A stretch of DNA of 64,000 bases from CAWBQO01 sp963790965 (lineage in GTDB: Bacteria > Bacteroidota > Rhodothermia > Rhodothermales > DASSAV01), in the NCBI GenBank assembly GCA_963790965.1, contig CAWBQO010000003.1, positions 620,001-684,000 on the forward strand. Reading direction: 5' to 3'. This document shows positions 34,882-44,193 of the stretch, piece by piece (position 1 is the first letter of the stretch; every line of letters starts with the position of its first letter). A model generated the notes under the pieces. It was not told where the DNA came from. It saw nothing but the letters and a program-made list of their open reading frames with translations, and did not search any database. The translations under genes and the position numbers were made by a program.

Positions 34882-35623
34882 TTACCCGCAGAGCGCGCCC
34901 GGCGAGGTCGTGCGGCGCGGCTGGTTGCCGGATGTTTCCGACGCCGTGCTACTCATCGACAAGCCGAAGGGCATCTCGTCGTTTGGCGTCATCCGCAGGC
35001 TGCGCCACGTTCTTCAGGTGAAGAAGATCGGCCATGCCGGCACGCTCGACCCGATGGCGTCGGGGCTGCTCATCTGCCTGGTGGGCCGCGCGACGAAACG
35101 CATGGAAACGTTTATGCAGATGGAGAAGACGTATCTGGGTACGATCCGTCTGGGCGAGACGACGGCATCCTACGACGCCGAAACGGAGGTTGAACAGAGT
35201 CGGCCCTGGGAGCACGTCACGGATGAAGCCATCGAGGAGGCTTTGCAATCTTTTAGAGGAGCCATCAAACAAGCGCCACCGATGTTCTCCGCCGTGAAGA
35301 TCGGAGGCGAGCGGCTGTACCGGAAGGCGCGGCGCGGCGAACTCGTGGAACGGCCGGAGAGAGACGCGACGATCTACCTATTTCAGGTTCTTTCGCGCGC
35401 GGGTTCGGATCTGCATGTTGAGGTGCGGTGCTCCAAAGGCACCTATGTGCGCAGCCTCGCCCATGATCTCGGTGAAGCGCTCGGGTGTGGCGGGCACCTC
35501 GTTGCGCTGCGAAGGACGGGCATCGGCGAGCACCGGGCCGACCAGGCGTGGACGCCGGAAGAACTGGGCGAAGCCTGCGGGCGACCCCTGACAAGACGCG
35601 GTGATGGTGATGGGACAGCCTGA
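34865..35623 (+). CDS. truB: tRNA pseudouridine(55) synthase TruB
   Basis: From the ATG at 34865 the protein has 252 residues. This start lies nine bases after a GGGAG ribosome-binding site; ATG 34856 is the alternative. The motif HAGTLDPMASGLL includes the catalytic aspartate D62. LLIDKPKGISSF, YLGTIRLG, and the RCSKGTYVRSLAHDLGEALG segment confirm TruB. It isomerises U55 in the T arm of tRNAs. The gene overlaps rbfA upstream and ribF downstream, a typical compact arrangement. Confidence 0.95.
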   Translation: MLETPDYPQSAPGEVVRRGWLPDVSDAVLLIDKPKGISSFGVIRRLRHVLQVKKIGHAGTLDPMASGLLICLVGRATKRMETFMQMEKTYLGTIRLGETTASYDAETEVEQSRPWEHVTDEAIEEALQSFRGAIKQAPPMFSAVKIGGERLYRKARRGELVERPERDATIYLFQVLSRAGSDLHVEVRCSKGTYVRSLAHDLGEALGCGGHLVALRRTGIGEHRADQAWTPEELGEACGRPLTRRGDGDGTA

Positions 35624-36563
35624 CGCAGGTATCGTGCGCGCGCTCGACGCCATCGAGTTTGACGCCGGTTCGGTCCTCACGGTGGGGACGTTCGACGGCG
35701 TGCATCGGGGGCACCAGGCGATCATCCGCTACCTGATTGGGCGTGCGGAGGCCCGGCAGGGGAGGAGCGTAGTCGTGACCTTCGATCCGCACCCGAGGGA
35801 GGTCGTGCATGGTGAACTCGTGCCGCTCCTGACGACCTTGCAAGAGCGCGCGGCGCTTTTTGCGGACCTTGGCGTCGATCGGATGGTGGTCATTCCTTTT
35901 ACGGAGGCGTTCAGCGCGCTGAGTCCCGAGGAGTTCGTGCGCGACGTGCTTGCGAAAAGGATCGGCATGCAGGAGATCGTGATCGGGTACGACCACGCTT
36001 TCGGGAAGGGCCGCCGTGGGGGCAAGCACTTGCTTGAAGAAATAGGCGGAGAGATCGGGTTTGCCGTAGATCCCATCCCGGCGCAGGTCATCGAAGAACA
36101 CGTTGTTTCGTCGACCGAGATCCGGCAATCGTTGCGGGAGAAGGGGGACGTGCAGCACGCGGAAAAGCTTCTCGGCCGCCCGTACAGCCTGGAAGGAACC
36201 GTCATACGGGGCGACGGGCGCGGGCACAAGATCGGCTTCCCGACGGCGAACCTCGAGATCAGTCACCCGAGAAAGCTCATCCCGCGCGAGGGTGTTTACG
36301 CGGTGCGCGTCGAGACCGAGGGCGCATCCGCACTTCAGCCGGGGATGATGAACATAGGGCGGCGGCCAACTTTTAGCGGCACGTCGCTGCGGCTGGAGGT
36401 ACACCTGTTCGATACGCACCCTGACCTCTACAACCAGCGTCTTCGCGTGGAATTCGCCGAGTGGTTGCGGGCGGAGCGCAAGTTCGAGTCGGTTTCGGCG
36501 CTCGTGGAGCAACTTTCAGAGGACCGGCGGCGTTGCAGACATGCTCTGGTCGAATTGTTTTAA
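35604..36563 (+). CDS. ribF: Bifunctional riboflavin kinase/FAD synthetase
   Basis: About 319 residues; GTG 35601, ATG 35604 and ATG 35610 are all possible starts and overlap the truB end. The FAD synthetase nucleotidyltransferase domain shows VGTFDGVHRGHQAII, VTFDPHPREV and IGYDHAFGKGRRGG. The riboflavin kinase domain includes GRPYSLEGTVIRGDGRGHKIGFPTANL and the metal-binding PTAN. It converts riboflavin to FMN and then FAD with ATP. The protein is normal in length. Confidence 0.95.
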   Translation: MVMGQPDAGIVRALDAIEFDAGSVLTVGTFDGVHRGHQAIIRYLIGRAEARQGRSVVVTFDPHPREVVHGELVPLLTTLQERAALFADLGVDRMVVIPFTEAFSALSPEEFVRDVLAKRIGMQEIVIGYDHAFGKGRRGGKHLLEEIGGEIGFAVDPIPAQVIEEHVVSSTEIRQSLREKGDVQHAEKLLGRPYSLEGTVIRGDGRGHKIGFPTANLEISHPRKLIPREGVYAVRVETEGASALQPGMMNIGRRPTFSGTSLRLEVHLFDTHPDLYNQRLRVEFAEWLRAERKFESVSALVEQLSEDRRRCRHALVELF

Positions 36564-36654
36564 GCAATCCCACGGCACACCTGCGGAAAGGCCGCAGCGT
36601 GTTTTACCCGTTCATCTTCTTTAGCATGGCAAAATCTAAAGAGGAGCGAGTCTT

Positions 36655-36921
36655 ATGATTACGAAAGAAGAAAAGCAGGAGTTGGTCACCGCGCACGGCA
36701 AGTCCGCCACCGACACAGGAGCGGCGGAAGTGCAGATTGCGATCTTTACAAAGCGGATCAACGAACTGACTGAACACCTAAAGATCCACGCCAAGGATCA
36801 CTCGACGCGGCGCGGCCTACTCCAACTCGTTGGAAAGCGCCGTCGCCTATTGAACTACCTGATCGATCGTGACATCGAGCGGTACCGGAGCATCATCCAG
36901 ACGCTTGGTATCCGCAAGTAA
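36655..36921 (+). CDS. rpsO: 30S ribosomal protein S15
   Basis: The 88-residue protein matches S15 throughout: GKSATDTGAAEVQIAIFTKRI, LTEHLKIHAKDHSTRRGLL, and GKRRRLLNYL. It binds 16S rRNA at the central-domain junction. A strong AGGAG ribosome-binding site lies eight bases before the ATG. The gene is followed by the pnp gene, as in many bacteria, with a large hairpin between them. Confidence 0.98.
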   Translation: MITKEEKQELVTAHGKSATDTGAAEVQIAIFTKRINELTEHLKIHAKDHSTRRGLLQLVGKRRRLLNYLIDRDIERYRSIIQTLGIRK

Positions 36922-36934
36922 TTGCCCTGTCCTC

Positions 36935-36967
36935 GTGCGGCATTCCGGTTCCTCCGGAGTGCCGCAC
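36935..36967 (+). promoter_or_regulatory. Stable hairpin in the rpsO-pnp spacer
   Basis: GTGCGGCATTCCGG (36935-36948) pairs with CCGGAGTGCCGCAC (36954-36967) with one G-U pair and a five-base loop. No T-run follows, so it is not a standard terminator. In other bacteria the rpsO-pnp junction carries an RNase III processing site that lets PNPase control its own mRNA. A similar role is possible here. Confidence 0.6.
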
Positions 36968-37092
36968 CGGTTTCATTCCTTCCCGAACACCGGCCGCCTT
37001 TCCGGGCGAGATCGCGTTCAGCCGGAAGGAACCACGGGGCTGTGGAGCGTGAAGCGAAAGAGAGAAAAGACAAACGAAAGGATCATCTGATC

Positions 37093-39360
37093 ATGCACGA
37101 AGCAACCATCAAAACAGTAGAATTTGCGCCCGGGCGCACCATCACCCTGGAGACGGGCCGTCTCGCAAAGCAGGCCAACGGCTCCGTCGTTGTGCGCCTC
37201 GGCGACACCATGGTCCTATGCACCGCCGTGCTATCGCCGGACGTGAAGCCGGGGCAGGACTTTTTCCCGCTCACGGTGGATTACCGCGAGAAGTATTCGG
37301 CGGGCGGTAAGATTCCCGGCGGCTTTATCAAACGCGAAGGACGGCCGACCGACAAGGAGGTGCTTTCCTCGCGCCTTGTGGACCGCGCGCTGCGTCCGCT
37401 ATTCCCCGAAGGGTTTTTCAACGAAGTGCAGGTGATCGTCAGCGTCATCTCCGCCGATCCGGAGAACGACGCGGACGTGCTCGCCGGCGTCGGCGCTTCG
37501 GCCGCCCTTGTGCTTGCGGGCGCGCCGTTTGAAGGCCCCGTCGCTGAAGTGCGCGTTGGGCGCGTCGATGGGGAGTGGGTCATCAACCCGACGATGGATC
37601 AGACGGAAGAGAGCGACTTCAACCTCGTCGTGGCCGGCACCGAGAATGCGGTGGTCATGGTCGAGGGCGAGATGGAGGAAGTCTCCGAGGAGGAGATGGT
37701 CGACGCCATCGAGGTCGCTCAGGACGCCATTCGCAAGCTTTGCGTGGCGCAGAACGAACTCGCCTCCGAGTTTGGGAAGGCCAAGCCGTTCGAGTACAAG
37801 CCGCTCCGCGACATCTCTTCGCTCGTGGATCAGGTGAAGGAGATCATCGGCGCGCAGATGCACGATCATGTGCGCGCGCAGCACCAGAAGCAGGGCCTCT
37901 ACGCCGGAATTTCCGAGATGAAGGAGCAGGCTGTTGCCGCCCTTCTCGGCAAGGACGATGCAGAGGCCGGCACGACCCGCGCCGAAGCGACGGAAGACGG
38001 CTTCACGGCCCGGGACATCTCGAAGGCCGTATCGGCGCTCGAGAGCAAAATGATGCGCGACATGATCCTCGATGAGGGTCGCCGTCTCGATGGCCGTGGG
38101 TTGAAGGACATTCGTCCGATCTGGACGCAGACCGGCTACTTGCCGCGCGTCCACGGGTCGTCGATCTTCACCCGTGGCGAAACGCAGGTGCTCGCCTCCG
38201 TGACGCTCGGCACGGGCCGCGACGTGCAGGCCGTCGATCAGATCTTCGACACGACCGACAAGCGGTTCTACCTGCACTACTCGTTCCCGCCGTTTTCGAC
38301 GGGCGAGGCCAAGTTCCTCCGCGGCACGAGCCGCCGCGAGATCGGTCACGGATTCCTGGCGGAGCGCGCGCTTGCCGGAATGCTTCCCGATTTCGACAAC
38401 TTCCCCTATACGATCCGCCTTAACGGCGACGTGCTCGAATCCAACGGCTCGTCCTCCATGGCGACGGTTTGCTCCGGCTCGATGGCGCTCATGGACGCGG
38501 GCGTGCCCGTGAAGAAGGCCGTCGCGGGCATCGCGATGGGCCTCATTGCCGACGGCGAGCGCATTGCCGTCCTGAGTGACATTCTCGGCACCGAGGATCA
38601 CCTGGGCGACATGGACTTCAAGGTGACCGGCACGCGGGACGGCATTACGGCCTGCCAGATGGACATCAAGGTGAAGGGCCTCAAGCGGGAGACCTTGCAC
38701 GAAGCGCTGATTCAGGCGCGTGAAGGCCGCGATCACATCCTCGCCATTATGGAGCAGGAGATCAGCGAGCCGCGCGAGGACCTCTCGCCCTTCGCGCCGC
38801 GCCTTACGCAGATCACGATTGATTCCGACTTCATCGGAGCCGTGATCGGGCCGGGTGGCCGCGTCATCCAGGGTCTGCAGCGGGAAACGGAGACCTCGAT
38901 CGAGATTGAAGAGAAGGACGGCATGGGCTACGTCCGCGTGTCCGCAACGAACGCGGAGAACTCGCGTGCCGCCGTGGAGCGCATCCGGCAGATCGTGGCC
39001 GTGCCGGAAGTTGGCGAAGTGTACGAGGGTACGGTTCGCAACATCCAGCCGTTCGGCGCAATCATCGAGATCATGCCGGGCAAGGAAGGCCTCCTGCACG
39101 TTTCTGAACTCGACTACGGCTACGTTGACAAGGTCGAGGACTACGTTCAGGTGGGAGACAAGCTGCCTGTCAAGCTCATCGACATCCGCGACGACGGCAA
39201 GCTTCGCCTCAGCCGCAAGGCACTTCTGCCACGGCCCGAGGGGATGCCGGAGGAAGAGACCAGCTCCAACGGCGACGGTGATCGGCGCGACCGGCGTGGC
39301 GGTGGCGGCGGCGATCGTCGCGGCGGCGGGCGCTCCGGCGGTGGTCGTGGACGGCGATAG
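37093..39360 (+). CDS. pnp: Polyribonucleotide nucleotidyltransferase
   Basis: From the ATG at 37093 the protein has 755 residues. Two RNase PH domains are seen: GKIPGGFIKREGRPTDKE and SRLVDRALRPLFPEG in the first, with SSMATVCSGSMALMDAGVP in the second. A KH domain (IGPGGRVIQGLQRETE) and an S1 domain (VGEVYEGTVRNIQPFGAIIEI) follow, then an Arg/Gly-rich tail (about residues 730-755). It degrades RNA 3' to 5' using phosphate and can add tails. The upstream in-frame start at 36922 would translate the rpsO-pnp hairpin and is rejected. Confidence 0.97.
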   Translation: MHEATIKTVEFAPGRTITLETGRLAKQANGSVVVRLGDTMVLCTAVLSPDVKPGQDFFPLTVDYREKYSAGGKIPGGFIKREGRPTDKEVLSSRLVDRALRPLFPEGFFNEVQVIVSVISADPENDADVLAGVGASAALVLAGAPFEGPVAEVRVGRVDGEWVINPTMDQTEESDFNLVVAGTENAVVMVEGEMEEVSEEEMVDAIEVAQDAIRKLCVAQNELASEFGKAKPFEYKPLRDISSLVDQVKEIIGAQMHDHVRAQHQKQGLYAGISEMKEQAVAALLGKDDAEAGTTRAEATEDGFTARDISKAVSALESKMMRDMILDEGRRLDGRGLKDIRPIWTQTGYLPRVHGSSIFTRGETQVLASVTLGTGRDVQAVDQIFDTTDKRFYLHYSFPPFSTGEAKFLRGTSRREIGHGFLAERALAGMLPDFDNFPYTIRLNGDVLESNGSSSMATVCSGSMALMDAGVPVKKAVAGIAMGLIADGERIAVLSDILGTEDHLGDMDFKVTGTRDGITACQMDIKVKGLKRETLHEALIQAREGRDHILAIMEQEISEPREDLSPFAPRLTQITIDSDFIGAVIGPGGRVIQGLQRETETSIEIEEKDGMGYVRVSATNAENSRAAVERIRQIVAVPEVGEVYEGTVRNIQPFGAIIEIMPGKEGLLHVSELDYGYVDKVEDYVQVGDKLPVKLIDIRDDGKLRLSRKALLPRPEGMPEEETSSNGDGDRRDRRGGGGGDRRGGGRSGGGRGRR

Positions 39361-39419
39361 TCCTGTTCACGTTCGCCTTTCTTCGGCGCTGACGTCGTTG
39401 CTCTTCGGAGAATGACCAG

Positions 39420-39454
39420 AGAGGCGAGAGCACGCGGGTGGCTCTCGCCTCTTT
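39420..39454 (+). terminator. Terminator at the end of the rimP-pnp gene run
   Basis: AGAGGCGAGAG (39420-39430) pairs perfectly with CTCTCGCCTCT (39442-39452), with further CAC/GTG pairing inside the loop and TT-G-T following. It lies about 60 bp after pnp and is the likely end of the operon transcript. Confidence 0.75.
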
Positions 39455-39478
39455 GTGTACGATCAATTTCTTAATAAT

Positions 39479-39497
39479 CTGTTGAAATAAGCCGAAC
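39479..39497 (+). repeat. Isolated copy of the CTGTTGAAATAAG module
   Basis: CTGTTGAAATAAGCCGAAC matches the module at 2540 over CTGTTGAAATAAG and the ends of the 219-bp units, in the spacer between pnp and the M16 peptidase. It stands without the other modules. Confidence 0.5.
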
Positions 39498-39633
39498 CCG
39501 GTCCGAGCATCAATGCTTGTCTGAACTGCGCCGACGCCCTTTCCCCCCCGGGCGGTTTCGGTCGTGCTTCCTTCAGAAATGCTGCTCGGTACAAAACTTT
39601 TTCTTTTTTCAACAGGCGCTCAACTGACGGTGT

Positions 39634-40917
39634 ATGCATAACGTTCTGGCCGGAGCCGTTCCGGAGTTCAACAAGACGACGCTTTCTAACGGCGTGCGGG
39701 TATTGACCGAAACCATTCCTTCGGTCCGCTCCATATCGGTGGGGATCTGGGTTTACAATGGCAGTCGGGACGAGACGGCTGAAGAGAGTGGTATCAGCCA
39801 CTTCATCGAACACATGGTGTTCAAGGGCACGGCCAAGCGGCGGATGCACCACATCGCGCAGCGGCTCGAGGCGGTCGGTGGCTACCTGAATGCTTTTACG
39901 ACCAAGGAGTATACGTGCTACTACGCGCGGGCGCTCGACGAGCATCTGCAGCGATCCATCGACCTCGTTTGCGATCTCGTCCTGCAGCCGTCCTTTCCAG
40001 AGCGCGACATGGCGAAGGAGAAGGATGTGGTGCTCGAAGAGATGAAAATGTACGAGGACACGCCCGACGAGTACATCTTCGACGCCTTCGAAGCGCTCCT
40101 GTACCCCAACCACCCGATGGGACGGCCGATTATCGGTGTTCCGGAGACGGTGAAGAGCTTTTCGAGGGACCAGCTACAGGGCTATCTCGATGCGCACTAC
40201 ACGCCGGATAAGATGGTGCTCTCGGTGGCCGGCAACGCGAAGCACGAGGACGTGGTGGCTATTGCGGAGAAGATCTTTGCGCAGTCGGATAGAAAGCCGC
40301 GCGCATGGGAACGGGAGCCGGTGAACGGCTATTCGCCGGAGAAAGTGCGCATCGAGAAGCCGATTCAGCAGGCGCACCTCGTCATCGGCGCGCCGTCTTT
40401 TGGCATTCACGATCCGCGGCGGACGCAGGTCTCTGTGCTGAACACCCTGCTCGGAGGCGGAATGTCGAGCCGGCTCAACCAGAACATCCGGGAGAAGTAC
40501 GGCTACTGCTACAGCATCTACTCGTTTGTCAACATGCACTCCGACGCGGGCGAGGTGGGCGTGTACATGGGGACGGACGGCAACAAGATCGACCGCTCGC
40601 TGAAGCTCATCTTTCGCGAACTCGATAAGCTGGTGCAGACGCCCGTGAGCGACCGCGCGCTCGGCCAGGCGAAGAACCAGGTCAAGGGATCGCTGATGTT
40701 GGGCCTCGAAAGCATGAGCAACCGCATGATGCGGCTGGGGCGTCAGGAGCTTTACTTCCAGCGATACTTCACGCTCGATGAAGTGATCGAGGAAGTAGAG
40801 GCAGTGACGGCCGCCGACGTGCAGAACCTCGCCGCGGAGCTTTTCGAGCCCACCAAGTTTTCGACCGCCGTGCTGGTGCCCTCGGGCAAGCCGCCGGTGG
40901 AGGTGGAAGAGGCGTAG
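39634..40917 (+). CDS. M16-family zinc peptidase (PqqL/processing-peptidase-like)
   Basis: The 427-residue protein has the inverted zinc motif HFIEH (H56, E59, H60) in ESGISHFIEHMVFKGTAKR, the DVVLEEMKMYEDTPDEY segment with the distal metal ligand, and the second inactive-like half with LLGGGMSSRLNQNIREKYGYCYS. Single-chain M16 enzymes of this size are usual in bacteria, where the catalytic chain may be a homodimer. They degrade peptides. No partner gene follows. Confidence 0.92.
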   Translation: MHNVLAGAVPEFNKTTLSNGVRVLTETIPSVRSISVGIWVYNGSRDETAEESGISHFIEHMVFKGTAKRRMHHIAQRLEAVGGYLNAFTTKEYTCYYARALDEHLQRSIDLVCDLVLQPSFPERDMAKEKDVVLEEMKMYEDTPDEYIFDAFEALLYPNHPMGRPIIGVPETVKSFSRDQLQGYLDAHYTPDKMVLSVAGNAKHEDVVAIAEKIFAQSDRKPRAWEREPVNGYSPEKVRIEKPIQQAHLVIGAPSFGIHDPRRTQVSVLNTLLGGGMSSRLNQNIREKYGYCYSIYSFVNMHSDAGEVGVYMGTDGNKIDRSLKLIFRELDKLVQTPVSDRALGQAKNQVKGSLMLGLESMSNRMMRLGRQELYFQRYFTLDEVIEEVEAVTAADVQNLAAELFEPTKFSTAVLVPSGKPPVEVEEA

Positions 40918-40945
40918 ACGAAACCAAGGAGCAGTCCTTTTTGAA

Positions 40946-41869
40946 ATGAAGATTCTTGTTACCGGCGGTGCCGGATTTATCGGCTCCCACGTCGCGGATG
41001 CGCTGATCGAGCGCGGGCATGACGTTCACATCATCGACGACCTGTCATCCGGGCGGCGTGAGAACCTGCCGGACGGTGCGCCCTTTCACGAAATGAGCAT
41101 ACGCTCAAGCGAGGTGGCCGAGCTGTTCCGCAGAGAGCGCTTTGAGGTCATCATGCACCTGGCGGCGCAGATGGACGTGCGGCGCTCGGTGGCCGACCCG
41201 ATGTTTGACGCCAACGTGAACGTGCTTGGATTCCTCAATCTGATGGAAGCCGGGCGGCTGAATGGGTTGCGCCGGGTGGTGTTTTCGTCGACGGGCGGTG
41301 CCATTTACGGCGAGCCGGACTATGTGCCGCAGGACGAGCGTCATGCGCTCCAGCCGCTCTCGCCTTACGGCATCACCAAACTAACCACCGAAAAGTACCT
41401 GTACTTCTATTACAAGACGTACGGCATCGAGGCGGTGGCCTTGCGGTATGCTAATGTATACGGTCCGCGCCAGAACCCGCACGGCGAGGCGGGCGTGGTC
41501 GCGATCTTCTCCGAGCGGCTATTGAACGGCGAGCAGCCCGTCATCTATGGGGACGGCGAGCAGACGCGGGATTATACGTTCGTTGGAGACGTGGTAGAAG
41601 CGAACGTCCGTGCCCTTGATCTCGAAGCGGATTTCGCGACGATCAATATTGGGACCGGTGTGGAGACGAACGTCAACGAGCTTTTTCGGGCCATCGCGCG
41701 TCATGCGGGTCCGGATGTCGCCGAGAAGCACGCGGAAGGCAAGCCCGGCGAGCAGCGGCGCAGCGTGCTCGACAACCGGCGCGCGCTGGCTGAACTTGGA
41801 TGGAAGCCGCAGGTCGGCCTCAACGAAGGTCTTCGGAGAACGGTTGATTGGTTCCGGGACCGGAGTTAA
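40946..41869 (+). CDS. NAD-dependent nucleotide-sugar epimerase (UDP-glucose 4-epimerase-like)
   Basis: The 307-residue SDR-family protein begins KILVTGGAGFIGSHVADAL. It includes HLAAQMDVRRSV, SSTGGAIYGEP, the catalytic YGITK motif (Tyr/Lys), and RYANVYGPRQNPHGEAGVVAIF. This combination is typical of bacterial GalE-like/WbpP-like epimerases. The exact sugar cannot be fixed. The gene is followed by scpA with 26 bp between stop and start. Confidence 0.88.
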   Translation: MKILVTGGAGFIGSHVADALIERGHDVHIIDDLSSGRRENLPDGAPFHEMSIRSSEVAELFRRERFEVIMHLAAQMDVRRSVADPMFDANVNVLGFLNLMEAGRLNGLRRVVFSSTGGAIYGEPDYVPQDERHALQPLSPYGITKLTTEKYLYFYYKTYGIEAVALRYANVYGPRQNPHGEAGVVAIFSERLLNGEQPVIYGDGEQTRDYTFVGDVVEANVRALDLEADFATINIGTGVETNVNELFRAIARHAGPDVAEKHAEGKPGEQRRSVLDNRRALAELGWKPQVGLNEGLRRTVDWFRDRS

Positions 41870-41895
41870 GTGGTTCATCCAGGCCGGGGTTACCT

Positions 41896-42630
41896 ATGTA
41901 TCGCATCTCGCTCAAACAGTTTGAAGGGCCACTGGACCTACTCCTGTTCTTTATCCGGCGCGATGAACTGAGTATCACCGACATCCCTGTCGCCCAGATC
42001 GCGGACGAGTACCTGACCTACGTTCGATTGTTGAAGCAGGTTGACCTGAACGGCGCGGGCGAGTTCATCTACATGGCGGCGTATCTGATCAGCCTCAAGG
42101 CGCAGATGTTGTTGCCGCGCGAGGCCGAGGCGGAAGATGAGGTGGCGGAGGACCCGCGCGTTGAACTGGCGCAGCGCCTGAGGGAATACTTGCGCTTCAA
42201 GGAAGCGGCGAGCCGACTGGACGAACGGCACAGCGCGCGTTCGTTGAGGTTCGATCACAGGGCGAGGGCGGACGCTTCCGCGGCTGGTGAAGAGGAGACG
42301 CCTGAGGGTTCATTGTTCGACCTGATCGCTGCGCTGGGGCGTGTCCTGGCGGCTGCGCCGGCCGAGCCGGTCCATGCCGTCGCTGCGTACGACTACAGCG
42401 TGGAAAAGCAGCAGCAATTCGTCATGGATCTTCTCGTGGGGACGCAGGCCCTGGATTTTGCGGCGATGGTACGGCGGAGATCGAAGGCATTTGTCATCGC
42501 CACTTTTTTGGCGATTCTGGAGCTTGCGCGTAAAGGTGAGTTGTTCATCGCGCTGGGTCCGGGAGAGGCAGGCTTCGCGGTTCGCGCAATGCGCGCGGAC
42601 CAAGGCGTACAGCAACCCCTGGCCGCATGA
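41896..42630 (+). CDS. scpA: Segregation and condensation protein A
   Basis: From the ATG at 41896 the protein has 244 residues. YRISLKQFEGPLDLLLFFIRRDELSITDIPVAQIADEYLTY is the diagnostic ScpA N-terminus, followed by EFIYMAAYLISLKAQMLLP. The C-terminal winged helix (VIATFLAILELARKGEL) contacts SMC. ScpA is the kleisin that bridges the SMC heads in chromosome condensation. The ATG of scpB overlaps its stop by four bases (ATGA). Confidence 0.95.
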   Translation: MYRISLKQFEGPLDLLLFFIRRDELSITDIPVAQIADEYLTYVRLLKQVDLNGAGEFIYMAAYLISLKAQMLLPREAEAEDEVAEDPRVELAQRLREYLRFKEAASRLDERHSARSLRFDHRARADASAAGEEETPEGSLFDLIAALGRVLAAAPAEPVHAVAAYDYSVEKQQQFVMDLLVGTQALDFAAMVRRRSKAFVIATFLAILELARKGELFIALGPGEAGFAVRAMRADQGVQQPLAA

Positions 42631-43319
42631 GTGAATACCTTCCCGCCGGAACGGAAAGTGGCGGCGGCAGCGCAGCGGCGCGGGAGGCGGACCGTCACCT
42701 CGAAGGCGTCATCGAGAGTTTGCTCATGGCCTCGGGCGAACCGCTCTCCGGCGGGCGCATGGCGGCGCTTATACGGGAGGTGGAGGCGGACGTGCAGCTT
42801 ACAGAAGGGGACGTGGGTGAAGCTGTTGAACGGTTGAACCGGCGCTATGAGGCTGCGGATGCCGCTTTTCGCATCGAACGATGGGCGGGAGCCTACAGGT
42901 TGTCCACGCTTGAAGCGTACGGCGCGTATGTGGCGGCGTTGCATCGAGAGCCTCCGCGGCGGCTGTCGCGGTCGTTGCTGGAGACGCTCGCCATCGTCGC
43001 TTACCGGCAGCCCGCGACCAAAGCTGAGGTTGACTTTGTACGTGGCGTCGACTCCGGGTATGCGCTCAACAAGCTTCTCGAATCCGCGTTAATCGATCTC
43101 GTAGGTCGCAGTTCGACGCTGGGTCGGCCTCTTTTATATGGAACAACGGAGCGCTTTCTGGACGCATTCGGCCTCGACTCGCTCGGCGCGCTGCCGCAGT
43201 TGAAAGAGATCGAGGCCATTCTTGGCGACGCGAGTTTTGATCGGGACCGAGCGGCGGAGCTGCTGCTGAACCCAATCCATTCGCCGTCGCCTGATGAGAA
43301 TGATCAAGAGGGCGCGTAA
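42627..43319 (+). CDS. scpB: Segregation and condensation protein B
   Basis: The 230-residue protein has two winged-helix parts: LEGVIESLLMASGEPLSGGRMAAL and the conserved LSRSLLETLAIVAYRQPATKAEVDFVRGVDSGY with the RSSTLGRPLLYGTTERFLDAFGL segment. These are typical of ScpB, which binds ScpA in the SMC complex. Translation is coupled to scpA. An rRNA pseudouridine synthase follows 39 bp downstream, a common order in Bacteria. Confidence 0.95.
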   Translation: MSEYLPAGTESGGGSAAAREADRHLEGVIESLLMASGEPLSGGRMAALIREVEADVQLTEGDVGEAVERLNRRYEAADAAFRIERWAGAYRLSTLEAYGAYVAALHREPPRRLSRSLLETLAIVAYRQPATKAEVDFVRGVDSGYALNKLLESALIDLVGRSSTLGRPLLYGTTERFLDAFGLDSLGALPQLKEIEAILGDASFDRDRAAELLLNPIHSPSPDENDQEGA

Positions 43320-43358
43320 ACCCTTGCAAGTCTGCCGGCGGCAGAGCGAAATTACAGT

Positions 43359-44180
43359 ATGTCAAACAGAGAAGAACAAAGAGCACGCGCACGGCGACGC
43401 GCCGGGGCCGCCCAGCGGAAGCAAGATACGGCCGCTGCGCCCGAGCCTTCGGCCGACGGCACGCGGCTGAACCGTTACCTTTCGCAAGCGGGCGTTGCCT
43501 CGCGCCGGAAGGCCGACGAGTTGATTGGCGCGGGCCAGGTCAAGGTGAACGGAGCGGTAACGACCGATTTCAGCACGCGCATCAAAGAGGGCGACACGGT
43601 GGAAGTCGGCGGCAGGCTCGTCTCGCCGCAGCCTTTCGAGTACATCCTGCTCAACAAGCCGGATGATACGATTACGACGACCAGCGACGACCGGGACCGC
43701 CAGACGGTGCTCGACCTGATCACGATTCCGGAAGAGCAAAAGGAGGGGCTTTTTCCCGTGGGGCGGCTCGACAGAAATACGGTCGGTGTTCTCCTGCTGA
43801 CCAATGACGGGGACCTCGCCTACCGGCTGATGCACCCCAAGTACGAGATCGAGAAGTTGTACGTCGTGCGGACTCGCGACGCCGTGCGTCCGCATCAGAT
43901 CGACGACTTGAAGAAAGGGGTGATGCTCGACGACGGTCTGGCGCGGGCGGTAGATGTGAGCTACGTCACGCCCGAGAATCATCATGAAGTCGCCCTGATG
44001 CTGCATGAAGGTCGCAATCGGCAGGTAAGGCGGATGTTTGAAGCCCTCGGGCACGACATCCGCAGCCTCGAGCGGGTTCGCTATGCCGGTCTGACATCCG
44101 AGGGCGTGCGGCGCGGCCGTTGGCGGCGGCTTGACAAAACGGAAGTGCGCCGCCTGAAGCGAATAGTTAATCTGCGTTAG
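43359..44180 (+). CDS. rluB: rRNA pseudouridine synthase, RluB/RsuA family
   Basis: The 273-residue protein starts with a basic tail and an S4 domain (LNRYLSQAGVASRRKADELI, about residues 37-85). The catalytic part has LLNKPDDTITT and GRLDRNTVGVLLLTNDGDLAYRL, with D138 as the nucleophile. EGRNRQVRRMFEALGHDI completes the family set. RluB modifies 23S rRNA helix 80 in model species, and RsuA-type members modify 16S. The target here is assigned only by family and by linkage to scpB. Confidence 0.88.
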   Translation: MSNREEQRARARRRAGAAQRKQDTAAAPEPSADGTRLNRYLSQAGVASRRKADELIGAGQVKVNGAVTTDFSTRIKEGDTVEVGGRLVSPQPFEYILLNKPDDTITTTSDDRDRQTVLDLITIPEEQKEGLFPVGRLDRNTVGVLLLTNDGDLAYRLMHPKYEIEKLYVVRTRDAVRPHQIDDLKKGVMLDDGLARAVDVSYVTPENHHEVALMLHEGRNRQVRRMFEALGHDIRSLERVRYAGLTSEGVRRGRWRRLDKTEVRRLKRIVNLR

Positions 44181-44193
44181 AATCAGAAGCTGT

